Notes under the pieces: generated by a model
Seen by the model: the letters and a program-made list of their open reading frames with translations, nothing else
The model's database searches: none
Told to the model about the DNA's origin: nothing
Source of the DNA: Actinostola sp. cb2023
Lineage: Eukaryota > Cnidaria > Anthozoa > Actiniaria > Actinostolidae
Direction of reading: 5' to 3'
NCBI GenBank assembly: GCA_033675265.1
Contig: JAUJYZ010001117.1
Coordinates: 248,001-312,000 of the forward strand
Length of the DNA stretch: 64,000 nucleotides
Shown here: one piece after another, positions 1 through 8,579 of the stretch
How positions within the stretch are numbered: position 1 is the first letter of the stretch
Layout: every line of letters begins with the position of its first letter
Program-made: the position numbers and the translations under genes

Positions 1-180
1 TCATCATTACCATCAGCAACAGCACCATCATCATCACCAACATAACCACCATCATCACCAATTCATCATCATCATAACCAACAGTATCATCACCATCCAT
101 CATCATCAACCACCACCACCACCACCATCATCAATTTATCATCATCATAACCATCAACAGCAGCACCAACATCAACAATC
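1..180. repeat. CAT/CAA/CAC trinucleotide-rich simple repeat
   Basis: The first 180 bases are almost entirely CAT, CAA and CAC triplets (ATG/TTG on the other strand). This is the same type of composition as the large ATG-rich arrays at 23-30 kb, in opposite orientation. No open frame of interest is seen. Confidence 0.9.
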
Positions 181-715
181 ATCACAAGTTCTCGATATAT
201 TATATATATTTTCTCATGGACACGACGAACCCTCTAGCAATTCAAGCGCGGGAAAATCCAACTTGATATATTCTCAAAATCGCCTCAGACGGTAAATATC
301 TCTAAAGTCTGCGAGGGAGATTAATTATTTTCTCCCTTCCAATGAACTTTAGACAGTATATGCGTTCAGTGAAATTACCAAGTCGGAATTCCCCCGAGAT
401 ACAACATTTCTTTCCACTGTAGAACATTTAATAACTGGGATTATGGATAGCAAAGCATTAGCCCAATAACTATGTTGCCGCAACGTTCGTTCATCAGTGA
501 CGATAAATATGCTATTTTGGTGGGATTTGAAAGATTTTACTTTGATCTACCGGTCCTTCGATGAGGGGCTGTACTTGTCAGTCCACTGTTCGCCGCCATC
601 GTCTCTTGCCGTGATAACAGCGTGTATAATTCAGCCTAGGGCAACATAGTAATAGAATGATATCAGCCGTAGTATTATATATGCGTCCTTCTCATTTGTT
701 TTTATCTCCCTGTAG
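181..715. other. Upstream intronic sequence of TACC; possible extra exon at about 192-298
   Basis: This lies between the simple repeat and the first recognised TACC exon. A frame stays open from about 192 to a donor-like GGTAAAT at 298 and reads roughly FSHGHDEPSSNSSAGKSN. Its upstream acceptor (ACAAG) is poor. It would end in phase 2, which does not join the phase-0 exon at 716 without another exon between. Treat it as an unconfirmed exon candidate; nothing else is recognised here. Confidence 0.25.
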
Positions 716-3003
716 ACTCACGAGGAGTCGCAAGTCAGAGAGATGGAGATCCAAGAAATATTTAGCAAGCTACAGACTGAAGTCGAGAATAATTCCAAAC
801 TGAAACGTGAGAATGATGAACTCAGGTAAGTGACGATTGGTAACTTGTTCGTCTTTGCGGATTTTTTTTTGTCATATTTTTCTTAGAAGTTTTATTTTTC
901 TCAGAACTGTTTTTATTTTGTCATTTTACTTTTCTCAGAACTGTTTTTTTTGTTGTCATTTTACTTTTCTTAGAACTGTTTTTTTTGTTGTCGTTTTACT
1001 TTTCTTAGAACTGTTTTTTTTTTGTCATTTTACTTTTCTTAGAATTGTTTTTATTGTCATTTTTTCTTAGAACTGTGATGAAAGAGTATGAACGAACAAT
1101 GGCAGAAATGATCGGTGAGGATAAATAAGCTCGTATAATAACGCGTCTTTTGATTCGTACATACAGCTATTTCAAAAAACGTTGCCTCGTGCGTATTGCA
1201 CATTGCGTTTTGCATATGATTATACTGAGAATCATTTTTACGCACGAAACATGAGAGAACCTTTTTTGAAATAGCTGTATACTATTTTTACAGGAAGATG
1301 ATTTAGCGGTAAAACTTACGCAAAAAAGTGCATTTGTTGCTTACCGGACACAACGATTTAAAAGTGCGCGCGTTTTCTGTACATAAAACGATACTGAGTC
1401 GGCATGTTTTCATCTAATCCTGATGCGTTTTTATTAGACTTTCCAACCATAACTCACAGTTGGTATATTGTTTAATTTTCTCGCGTTTTGACCCCAAGGA
1501 CAGTCGATGCGTTTAAATCGATGTCTTTTTAGACGAAGCACTAAAAAGTACAAAAAGGCCGGGTTATCAAATAAAAAAAACGTGTACGTTTTTGTGTACA
1601 TTGCGTAATAGTCATGCGATTTGTTCCGCAATCACTTATCTAATAAATGTTTGCCGTTTTTGTCCGTTGACTTTAACGATGTTTTATGTTCATAACAGAA
1701 ACAACAGAAAAGAATAAAAATATGTCAGACGAATCGAAAAACGAGATAATGAAAGAAAGAGATCAGGTAACGCTATTGATTACTTTTCCATCCATCCATC
1801 CATCCATTCATCCGTTTGTTTTTGCGTTAATTTTTTTGAAATTCCACGTGGACTAATTCAAGTTCTTTTTAGTTACAAGCGGATTTAAATTCTGTAGAAG
1901 CAGCGTTTTCTGACTTACATCGACGGTACGAAAAGATAAAAGGAGCTTTGGAGAACTTTAAAAAGGTAAGATGCACCACGTACCTTGATATCTGTGAACG
2001 TGAACGCTGAAATTGTGTCCTTTTTTCCTGGTTTAGAACGAAGAGATTCTTAAAAAAGCGGCTCATGATTACCAAGAAAAGCTTCGGAAATCGGGAGAAA
2101 AATATCAAATGCTTAAAAAACATGCAGAAGAAAAAATAGAAACGTAAGTATTGAACACCCTGTCCATCCATCTATCCATCTATCCATTCTTCTATCCATC
2201 CATCTATCCATTCATCCATCCATCTATCTATCCATCCATTCATCTATCCATCCATCTATCTATCCATCCATTCATCTATCCATCCATCTATCCATTCATC
2301 TATCCATTCATCTATCCATTCATTTGTTCATTACATTACGTCGTGGTTCATTTTACATTGACCCAACAATCTAAATAGTAAATTAAAGAAATCAATTAAC
2401 TTGTATAATCCAAACTTATCTCTGAAGAAGACAACGGTTTAAAATGGTCTTTGAAAAAAAGCCAAGTTGTGTCCCAACGTTGATTCGCGTTTGCTTACAG
2501 CTGTAAAATGTACCATTATGACGTAACATGTTACGTATTTTTCGCGCGCGCGCCCTTTTTTCGGCATTTATATTCTCAACTAGTCGCAATAAAATTGCAC
2601 TGGTTGTGTGCCGACAAGTCTGGTTGTTAAGTCTGTTATGTAAATCTATTCTTTGTTTGAATTTTTTTAGGGCAAATATAGAAATAAACAGAGTTCGCAG
2701 ATCAAATGATTCTGAAATGGCTGTCATGAGAGCTGCTCTTAAAAAGGAACAGAATAAGAGTGTAAGTCTAGAACAAGCCGTACAACAAAAGGTAGGTCAT
2801 TTAGTCTTTCATTTATTCACTCAATCATTCATTCAATTAGTCAGTCTTTCATCCATTCATTCATTATTGTGCAGAATGAAACTATAACACAGTGTAAAAG
2901 TGTTTCGCTGATTGCATTCTCATTTGACTTGCAGATAAATGAAAATAAAGAACTTACAGCCATCTGCGATGAGCTTATTCAAAGGGCGAGTGGAGCACAG
3001 TGA
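716..3003 (+). CDS. TACC: TACC family protein, C-terminal coiled-coil (5' end outside window or unseen)
   Basis: Seven exons join in frame: 716-825, 1071-1114, 1699-1766, 1873-1965, 2037-2143, 2671-2791 and 2935-3003 (stop TGA 3001-3003). The product is a continuous charged coiled coil of about 203 residues. Landmarks are [10 protein letters not shown] in exon 2, [18 protein letters not shown] in exon 4, [11 protein letters not shown] then [10 protein letters not shown] in exon 5, [14 protein letters not shown] in exon 6, and ICDELIQ at the end. This run of motifs in this order is the signature of the C-terminal TACC domain (transforming acidic coiled coil). In animals that domain binds XMAP215/ch-TOG and Aurora A/clathrin partners and targets centrosomes and spindle microtubules. 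The variable N-terminal part of TACC proteins is not recognisable upstream, so the gene is 5'-partial here. All introns are GT-AG and phases match at every join. A MITE begins about 185 bp after the stop. The paralogue (TACC1/2/3) cannot be assigned; invertebrates usually have one TACC. Confidence 0.9.
868..1070 (+). repeat. Tandem repeat made of repeated splice-acceptor sequence
   Basis: The intron before TACC exon 2 is built of degenerate repeats of about 35-45 bp, each a T-rich tract ending in TTCTYAGAACTGT or close to it. The genuine acceptor and exon start at 1061-1076 (TTCTTAG|AACTG) is the last copy. Five upstream copies look like 3' splice sites followed by the first bases of the exon. 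Confidence 0.8.
2153..2325. repeat. (CATCTATC/CATTCATC)n microsatellite in TACC intron 5
   Basis: Tetranucleotide-based CATC/TATC/TTCATC repeats run for about 170 bases. A shorter run of the same type lies at 1787-1812 in intron 3. Confidence 0.9.
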
Positions 3004-3187
3004 AAAAGTGAAGCACTTAAACTCCAGTGTTTCTTTGTAATACACAAGACTGTATTTTGAAACAACAGCAACATGCCGCGTCATGCACCAGTTTGCAGTG
3101 GTGGTTCATAGGTGCCTTCTTTGTGACATTCTCAATGTCTGTTAACTTGTCATTAATGTATTGCAATATTTGTACAGTTCAGCTTTA

Positions 3188-3424
3188 TACAGTCATTCTC
3201 AAAAATTAGGTTGTCCAGATGAAAAGACTACAATACTGCAATAAAGTCACGTGATTCATGTTTTCAATTTCTGCATGCGGAACTACGAGTTGATACCAGT
3301 GCCAATACATTCAGTTTTCACAATGCCGTGTACTTTTGCATCTCAAATTGAAAGTCCATAATGAATCACGTGACTTTATTGTAGTCTTTTCATCTGGACA
3401 ACCTTTTTGAGAATGACTATATTC
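3188..3424. mobile_element. MITE-like inverted repeat downstream of TACC
   Basis: Left arm 3188-3260 and right arm 3360-3424 are near-perfect inverted copies of each other. Both contain TTGTCCAGATGAAAAGACTA and AAAGTCACGTGATTCAT in opposite orientation, with about 100 bp of unrelated sequence between. The layout is a short non-autonomous DNA transposon with long terminal inverted repeats and no open frame. The left arm contains AATAAA at 3240-3245 on the + strand, 237 nt past the TACC stop. Confidence 0.8.
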
Positions 3425-3757
3425 GCACTTTACTTCATGTGTGTATATGCAAAACGTACTGAACAAACTGAGTTAGAAATGTCATTACATTGCAAGTGGA
3501 AGAGCTACAAAGAAATAATGTAATGTTTGGGATTGAGTTTAGATATATCTGTACATAAAATAGTGTTATCCCAAATTGTGGTTTGCATTGTGAGCCTTCG
3601 TACATTGGTTATTGAATGATTAAATTTGAATAATCTAATAACTGTTTTGTAGTATTTATTTTATTGCAAGAATGTTTGTAGCCAGTGCTCAAGGGGAGTG
3701 CCGAATGATTGACTCTTTTTAGGAAGTTCATGATAAAATGGGAACTTTTTCCACCTC

Positions 3758-3957
3758 CTTCTGGTAGTCTCCTTTGTAGCCATTTTTAGTTGCCTGGAGC
3801 GTTGCATAATGGAACCAGACTCGTACCCAGTCACTTCTCTTACTCACGATGTGGGCATGCAGTGTGTAGTGGGAAGGGAGGAAGACGGTAAGTAACGACT
3901 GGGTAAGAGTCTGTAACAGAACTAAAAATGGCTGCAAAGGAGACTACCAGAAAGAAG
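3758..3957. mobile_element. MITE-like imperfect inverted repeat
   Basis: CTTCTGGTAGTCTCCTTTGT near 3759-3778 is matched in reverse complement near 3935-3955, followed by an inverted CCATTTTTAGTT and an inverted AGACTC-TACCCAGTC. The two halves form a diverged foldback of about 200 bp. Confidence 0.65.
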
Positions 3958-4029
3958 GCCCCATATACATGTACACTGGCACTATTTCTGTGATATTTTT
4001 ATTTGTTCTGCATGATTTTTTTTAGCAGC

Positions 4030-4260
4030 AAATTGAGTAAGTAAGTAAGTAAGACTTTATTTAAAGAGGGTAACACGTGACAGTATAGAAGTAACTGATA
4101 AACTTGTGGCCCTAACAAAAACTCCAAAAGAAAATAAATATATATATGATATATAATATACAAAATATGTAAAACTATAAAAATGCTAAAAACTAGACTA
4201 CTATAACTATATTATGATATATGAATCTAATATAATATACAGTGACAAATACAGTGACAG
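4030..4260. repeat. (TAAG)n then AT-rich sequence, probable retroelement 3' tail
   Basis: Four to five TAAG units followed by GACTTTATT resemble the microsatellite ends of non-LTR retroelements or SINEs, here on the reverse strand. The downstream sequence is low-complexity AT-rich DNA. No open frame supports a full element. Confidence 0.35.
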
Positions 4261-5058
4261 TTAAAATGTCTCTGCCCATTGACTACATGTATGTGGCCAG
4301 TGGAGTTTTAGAAATAGCAATCGTATTGTTGCTAGACCCTCATTTGACACTAAAATATTGTAAACTCTGGCACAGGAAGCCCAAAGCATCAAATGTTACA
4401 TTTTACAAATGAATGCTATAAATATTTATTATCTAATCTTGACTACATAAATACATGTATCTTGGGTAAAAATCTACTTTATGGTTGCCATGGGCAGTAC
4501 TCGATTACCACTGTTTACATCTGACACAAGGTGACCACCCGATATAAAAGTCGTGACTGTTTATAGACATCAAAGAAGCTGCATTCGGCATATTTGATGT
4601 TGATAATAATAATATTGACAGAAGTCTATTGCAAACTTATCCAGTGTCAACTTTTGCCTTGAGTAGTGAAGTAGATTTATAGTGGTAAGAGTAAACTGGT
4701 TCTAAAACTGCTAATATGTACAAGTATATATGTAACTATCTGTTATTACAGTCCAGTGAATATCTATGGCCATGTATCAAAATCCTGCAACTACATGCAT
4801 ACATGTAGTCTGTAAAAACTCTATGAAGCCATTTCCCTGGGCGCTTTATCATTTTGACTGTATTTTACCATGGTTTATTACATGCTATGTACAATATAAT
4901 TCAGGTAAAATCTCGCGATCTGATTGGTTGTTTATTGGCAAGATTCTCTGGTAATGCCCGTGGGCGGCCCTGTCTTTTTTGTACTGACCTCAGTCTCATA
5001 TTTTTCTATACTGACCTTGCGCTCGGTTATTAAGTAGTTAATAATTTACATATATAGA
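4261..5058. other. Intergenic sequence between TACC and B9D1, with a dispersed-repeat copy
   Basis: No gene is seen. Sequence around 4568-4655 (AGACATCAAAGAAGC, ATATTTGATGTT, AAGTCTATT, CAACTT) recurs around 63574-63645, so part of this interval is a dispersed repeat. Confidence 0.5.
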
Positions 5059-8000
5059 CTATGAATGAGTTTCTGATAAAGTCCCTGTTGCTGCTTCAGG
5101 TCTAATAGTGTTGGTACCACCAGAACTTGATATATGTGGGATAGAAACACTGGCAGCTTCTGTATCATAGCCTAGTTTCTTCATGTCTCTTGTAATTACA
5201 TTAAATGTCACCTTGACAGTCCCCTGGGATCGAACTCTTGTCACTAGAACGAGTACAACAAATTCTCAGTATTGGTATTACTGTATTTCCTTGATTAAGT
5301 TCCCTGGGCACTTATTTCAAATTTTGTGATCAAGGGGGCTGCTTAATCGAGGGGGGGTGCTTAATCGAGGGGGGGGGGTGCTTAGTATATAAACATGATT
5401 TGAACTCGGAAACATAACTACATAAAGTGGTAGGGGTGATCGGCGGTCGGTTTTGAAAACAACCCCAAAAGGTATGCATAAATTAAAAGAGCTCTTGAAG
5501 CCATGTTGATTTTAGCCTGCGTAGCTTGGCTTTCAGGGAACGGGGCCGGGAAAGAGGGAAGGGGAATGAGGTGAGGAGGGAAAGGAGGGGAGGAGGAAAG
5601 GAGGGGGGAGGGGGAAGGCAGAGGAAATGAAAGCCTGCCACAATCCCATTGAATGTCGCGTGTTTACCGAACCAAAGCTCGGTAAATTCTCTGATTGGCT
5701 GAAGTTCCTATTACTGACATCGCTATAGCAACTATCTGTTAGATCGCTTCATCTGGGTTTTGTTCCGTCATAAATCAATACGGCCAGAATGAAATTGTAT
5801 GTGATTTATTCGCTCGTTTGGGCCATGAAATGAAACTATAAAAAGACGAACAAAAGGAGGCCATTGAGCACCTTTTGAGTGTGTGGTCGAGATATTGTTG
5901 CAGTTTTAATTTGCCCATTAGTTTCGGCAAAAGTTTAATTTTCTAGCTGTTCTCACACCAGTCGAAAACCTCTACAATCATTGAAAGCAGACCGAAGCAT
6001 TGGGCGCCGCATTCTGATCGAGAGTCTAACCTAGACATCAAAATATTCTCAGTGTGGTAAGGGGGCTCTTTTCTCTGCCGAGAGAGAGAGTCCGAAGGAT
6101 TGACAGAATAATATTACGTTAGCCAGTTGCGACCGTTTGACCTCTCGACGCGGGTAATGGCATTCTTGGACTTATTATTGCTCTCTAATAAGCAGGAATA
6201 AGTTAAAGAACTCCTCTATCCAGCATATTTCAAATTTTGTGGGCAAGGGGGGTGCTTAATTGAGGGGAAGCTTAATTGAGGGTCAGTGCTTAATCGAGGA
6301 AATACGGTTATGTAAATACATCAAGCAGATTTCGTATGACTGTGCAAAACTTATAGACATGCCGTAACAGTGTTGTCCCCCGTAGTTTTTCACAGTCCAA
6401 CAAAATCTTCTCTAGCATCAGGTTGCATTATTGGTAAATACCTTCCCGTCCTTCTCCTTGTGCAACAACTTTAGGATCAACAAATTCAGGTCTCCTCCCT
6501 AGAAACCAACTGAAAAAGAGAGAAACCAATTTCAGACACTACTCCAGGAGTGGGTATCCTGTGGTAATGGAAGAGGAAGGACTGGGGATATGGTACTTTC
6601 CAATCTCCTCTCTTCTGATCTTACCACAGGAAGCACAAAAGGAATTGCCTGCTGGCCCCAGTTGTATGAATAGTGGATAGCACTATCCGTTGGGTAAATC
6701 CTTTTCCAGTGGATAACTTTAAAGGTAACAGCATCACTTTATCCACTGGATAAGGATTTACCCATTTATTGATTAGGGGTGTCGAATGGTACCCACAAAA
6801 AGTTAGAGTCTTGCAAAATTTCGGTCAAATTTCGCAAGTCTTGAAGTCAACGGAGGCATGGCACATCGCGAAACATGGACACAATACGTTATTTAATAGA
6901 GACAGCGGGAGAATTCTACCACCAAGTTACCTTAGCTTATTATAGGTCTACTGCTGCTATTGTTAGTCGTTATTTATTTGTTTATCTATTTATTTTGCTC
7001 TCTCTTTAGTCCAACTTGATTATTAGTCGACTTATTCATGTAAACAGCTCGTGCGCACAATTGCCTTTTATTTTGCTCTCGCTCTATTATGTCCGTTATT
7101 CCTTGCGCTATGTATTTGCTTACGTGTATTTTTGGAATTACACTTGAAACATCTGTAACCCTGAAGATGAGCAAGAGTTGCTCGAAAGCTCGGTTAAAAT
7201 AAAATACCACAGGTTGATGATACAAACTATTGATGAATCTTCACACAACCTACAAGAATCTTCTTGATCAAGTCTTGAAGTCTCGTTTTTTCTCAAAAAC
7301 CTGTCTCAGTCTCGAATTTCGAAAACAAAGGAAATCAGTGAAAAAGCGTCTCGGGCTCACAAAAATATGCCTTGTCTCGGAGTCTCGCCTTGATCATTCA
7401 ATACCCTTTGATTGGGAGATACTGGAAGCTGGCATTGCTCTTCACCCACAGTAAGGTTACTTGTTACCTCGTAAACTTTTGTAGTTTTGATGATGATTCT
7501 GGTACAAACATTGGCACTTCTCTTGTGTTACTGTTGATTGAATAAAGTCATATTATTGCTGACCATATGCTTCTTTGATGTATCAAGTCTAATTGCAAAC
7601 TAGTCGTGGTATTTGTCTTGTGTGGTCTCGTAGTCCTGCTATGTATTAATTACCTTCCTGGTGTGGTTGGAATATGAACAGCACCATATCCCCTAACAAC
7701 ATCATGGCCAAACACATCTAAACCATAACAGCTGATCACTAACTGGGGCCCTAAAATGAACCAACGATGTTCAGCATAAGATCTGGTGTTGTTTACGACT
7801 CCAGCCAGGAATTTTTCCCAGAGAAAACATCAAAAAAAAAAAACCCGACATATTCTCCAAATACACTGATTTGGAGAATTTGTCATTTTTAAAGTTGAAG
7901 CTTTCTCTGAAAAAAGTTTCAAAATTTCCAGCTGATCCATCATGATATACAATCATCATCATCATCAGTTATCAACAACATTTTTTAAATCTCCAATGTA

Positions 8001-8444
8001 TCAGGGTTAATACACTTACATCCAAAAGGGCTAGTACTTTTAAAGGTGATATCCAGAGGAAAATTCCATACAACTATTTGTCGTCTGTCCATACTCTTTT
8101 TGGTTACTTGTGATATGCCTTCCTCCCATCCCTAATTAAAGATAGATCATTCAGTAAGAAAAACCTGACATGGAACAATACTAAGATACAATGTAAGCGA
8201 CTTTTGATGTTTTAATAGAGGTAAGACTTATACTCACAGAAGTGACAACCCAATCTGGACCATAAACAAACCCTATCTTGCAATACAGATCATCGTATTC
8301 TGGAAACTAAGATACAAAAGCTGCTCTAACAACAGATCCATGATTGGACTTTCTAATGGTATCGTCTTTTCTCACCTGTGCCGATTCAATCTGCCCAGAA
8401 ACCATTACAAGAAACACAGAACTGTGCAGCCCTCCGCCCGCCAT
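5059..8444 (-). CDS. B9D1: B9 domain-containing protein 1 (ciliary transition zone, MKS module)
   Basis: A complete seven-exon gene on the minus strand: 8376-8444 (ATG 8444), 8238-8306, 8020-8131, 7654-7750, 7468-7530, 6442-6509 and 5059-5243 (stop TAG at 5061-5059). The exons sum to 663 bases (220 aa), against 204 aa in human B9D1, and all phases agree. Family landmarks in order are [29 protein letters not shown], the [19 protein letters not shown] junction across exons 3 and 4, [57 protein letters not shown], and VTRVRSQG then DMKKLGYDT. The protein is a single C2-like B9 domain. B9D1 works with B9D2, MKS1 and tectonics as a diffusion barrier at the ciliary transition zone. The only extension over human is a serine-rich tail of about 35 residues. 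It is transcribed divergently from LRP2BP. Its last intron holds a 1,027-bp MITE and intron 5 holds further repeats. Confidence 0.93.
5281..6307. mobile_element. 1,027-bp non-autonomous DNA transposon, possibly PIF/Harbinger-type
   Basis: The ends are inverted repeats: CTGTATTTCCTTGATTAAG at 5281-5299 and its complement form CCGTATTTCCTCGATTAAG ending at 6307. They are flanked on both sides by TTA (5278-5280 and 6308-6310), a candidate 3-bp target duplication. Subterminal GCTTAATCGAGGGG-type repeats occur near both ends. No transposase frame is present. A TTA duplication fits the TWA preference of Harbinger elements, but family assignment is inference. It sits inside the last intron of B9D1. 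Confidence 0.75.
6654..6768. mobile_element. Short foldback MITE
   Basis: GGGTAAATCCTT..CCAGTGGATAA (about 6690-6716) is inverted at about 6739-6765 as TTATCCACTGGATAAGGATTTACCC. A leading CCCCAGTTGTATGAATAGTGGATAGC (in two parts) extends the left arm, and the right arm lacks the matching end. A truncated copy of an inverted-repeat element in intron 5 of B9D1. Confidence 0.6.
6895..7215 (+). mobile_element. Retroelement 3' tail with CTGAAGA...CGAAA hairpin (Penelope-like candidate)
   Basis: CCCTGAAGATGAGCA followed by TGCTCGAAAGCTCGG (about 7159-7192) forms a stem (GAGCA/TGCTC) between CTGAAGA and GAAA, then an A-rich TAAAATAAAATACC. Such 'CTGANGA-hairpin-CGAAA' tails commonly follow the coding part of Penelope-like retroelements and resemble the hammerhead ribozyme core. 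No reverse transcriptase frame is left. The assignment is inference from this motif. Confidence 0.4.
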
Positions 8445-8579
8445 TTTGGAATGGCAGTGAATAAAAAACGAGCCGGCGATATTATCCAGCGGTAATTATG
8501 TTTGGGTTTTGGGTTCCCTGTGGTTAAACAAAGAGCGTTTCCATGACGACATATTCGAATGCTCATTCTCAGTCAAAAC
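8445..8579. promoter_or_regulatory. Bidirectional promoter of B9D1 and LRP2BP with X-box-like RFX site
   Basis: Only 135 bp separate the divergent start codons at 8444 (-) and 8580 (+). GTTTCCATGACGAC at 8537-8550 matches 11 of 14 positions of the palindromic X-box (GTTGCCATGGCAAC) bound by RFX factors, which drive ciliary genes such as B9D1. TTTGGGTTCCCTG continuing to TGGTTAAA at 8508-8528 recurs upstream of CATSPERB (13053-13073). No TATA box is seen. Confidence 0.6.

Noticed and set aside
837..1070. 77-codon hydrophobic open frame rich in Phe
   Set aside because: It translates the T-rich splice-acceptor repeat in a TACC intron.
6986..7225. 79-codon minus-strand open frame
   Set aside because: It overlaps the retroelement tail on the opposite strand and has no reverse transcriptase or other motif.
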